Positions 63,600 through 64,000 of a DNA stretch of 64,000 bases are shown one piece after another. Positions within the stretch are counted from its first letter, which is position 1. Every line of letters starts with the position of its first letter. The position numbers were made by a program, and so were the translations under genes. The DNA lies in assembly GCA_963573385.1 (NCBI GenBank), contig CAUYLG010061895.1, positions 186,001 to 250,000 of the forward strand. The letters run 5' to 3'. Below the pieces are notes generated by a model. It searched no databases and was not told where the DNA came from. It saw only the letters and a program-made list of their open reading frames with translations. The DNA comes from Cacajao melanocephalus (taxonomy: Eukaryota; Chordata; Mammalia; Primates; Pitheciidae).

Positions 63600-63745
63600 A
63601 AATTTGAATCTTTGGGCAAGATAATTTAACTTCTTTGTTTCTCCATTTTTACATCTGGAAAGTGAGGGTAAGAACCTCAAAAGGCTGTTGCGATATCAAA
63701 TAAATTAATATGCCGTGACGTCTAGCATCAGAAGATCTCACTGAT
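63600..63745 (+). repeat. MIR SINE, plus strand
   Basis: CTTTGGGCAAGATAATTTAAC, TTTCTCCATTTTTACATCTGG, AAAGTGAGGGTAAGAACC and AAGGCTGTTGCGATATCAAAT follow MIR order. Confidence 0.6.
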
Positions 63746-64000
63746 GTTAATTCTATCTTCATTTCCCTTAATATTACACATCAAAAAATTAAAATTGAAA
63801 CAATCAGATAAGAACAGAGCCCCACTACACTTCTACCCATGCACTGATACTGATGTACTGTGCAGAGCAACATATTAATTTTTCTACCCATGTTCTTTTA
63901 ATTCAAAATCTCCAAATCTCATCTTTTTCACCTCCTGAAGGATACTGTTCCAGCATTTCTACCATCTTTTGCCTATATTTAAAATGTTTCCTTTCCTGCT

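Overview
This window is AT-rich, intron- or intergenic-type DNA from a primate genome, most likely human. The evidence is dimeric Alu elements of J and S type, a THE1 LTR and primate-type L1 elements, over a background of old mammalian MIR, L2, MLT1 and hAT repeats. I see no intact protein-coding gene, no convincing exon, no tRNA/rRNA/snRNA gene, no CpG island and no CRISPR array. The many 60-155 codon open frames are chance frames in AT-rich DNA or frames inside repeats.

Layout. 0-9 kb: old MIR/L2/MLT1 pieces, a solitary LTR (706-1069), three Alus plus an Alu scrap, and L1M remnants. 9-20 kb: a THE1 LTR (8955-9351), several MIRs, a MER5A-like element, a CA microsatellite and a second copy of the first LTR family (18246-18638), with long stretches holding nothing recognisable. 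20.4-33.5 kb: the most complex part, a retrotransposon pile-up. In order it holds a plus-strand 5'-truncated L1 (20890-23595) with an Alu in it, an older plus-strand L1M (23605-25013), a minus-strand primate L1 with its 5' UTR but no ORF1 (25027-29243), and minus-strand L1ME-type pieces (29564-30767 and 31830-33135). The two L1ME-type pieces are separated by about 1 kb that holds a GC-richer, possibly pseudogene-derived patch and an Alu monomer carrying an inverted duplication. 33.5-46 kb: sparse repeats, with a repeat-poor interval at 35.2-40.6 kb and two adjacent minus-strand Alus at 40.6-41.1 kb. 46-64 kb: an L1MA/MB-like 3' end with GT and CA microsatellites, Alus, several L2 copies (one split by a MIR, one about 690 bp long on the minus strand) and two abutting MLT1 LTRs near the right end.

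Nothing here forms a pathway or operon; the content records transposition over a long period. The points most worth a second look are: (1) the minus-strand L1 whose 5' UTR is joined directly to mid-ORF2, resembling a spliced-RNA or deletion derivative; (2) a 25-bp inverted duplication (24/25 matches) inside an Alu monomer; (3) the GC-richer patch with a coding-like minus-strand frame next to it. Repeat family names come from remembered consensus patterns, not a database search; subfamily names are approximate and element borders are usually good to about 5-30 bp.
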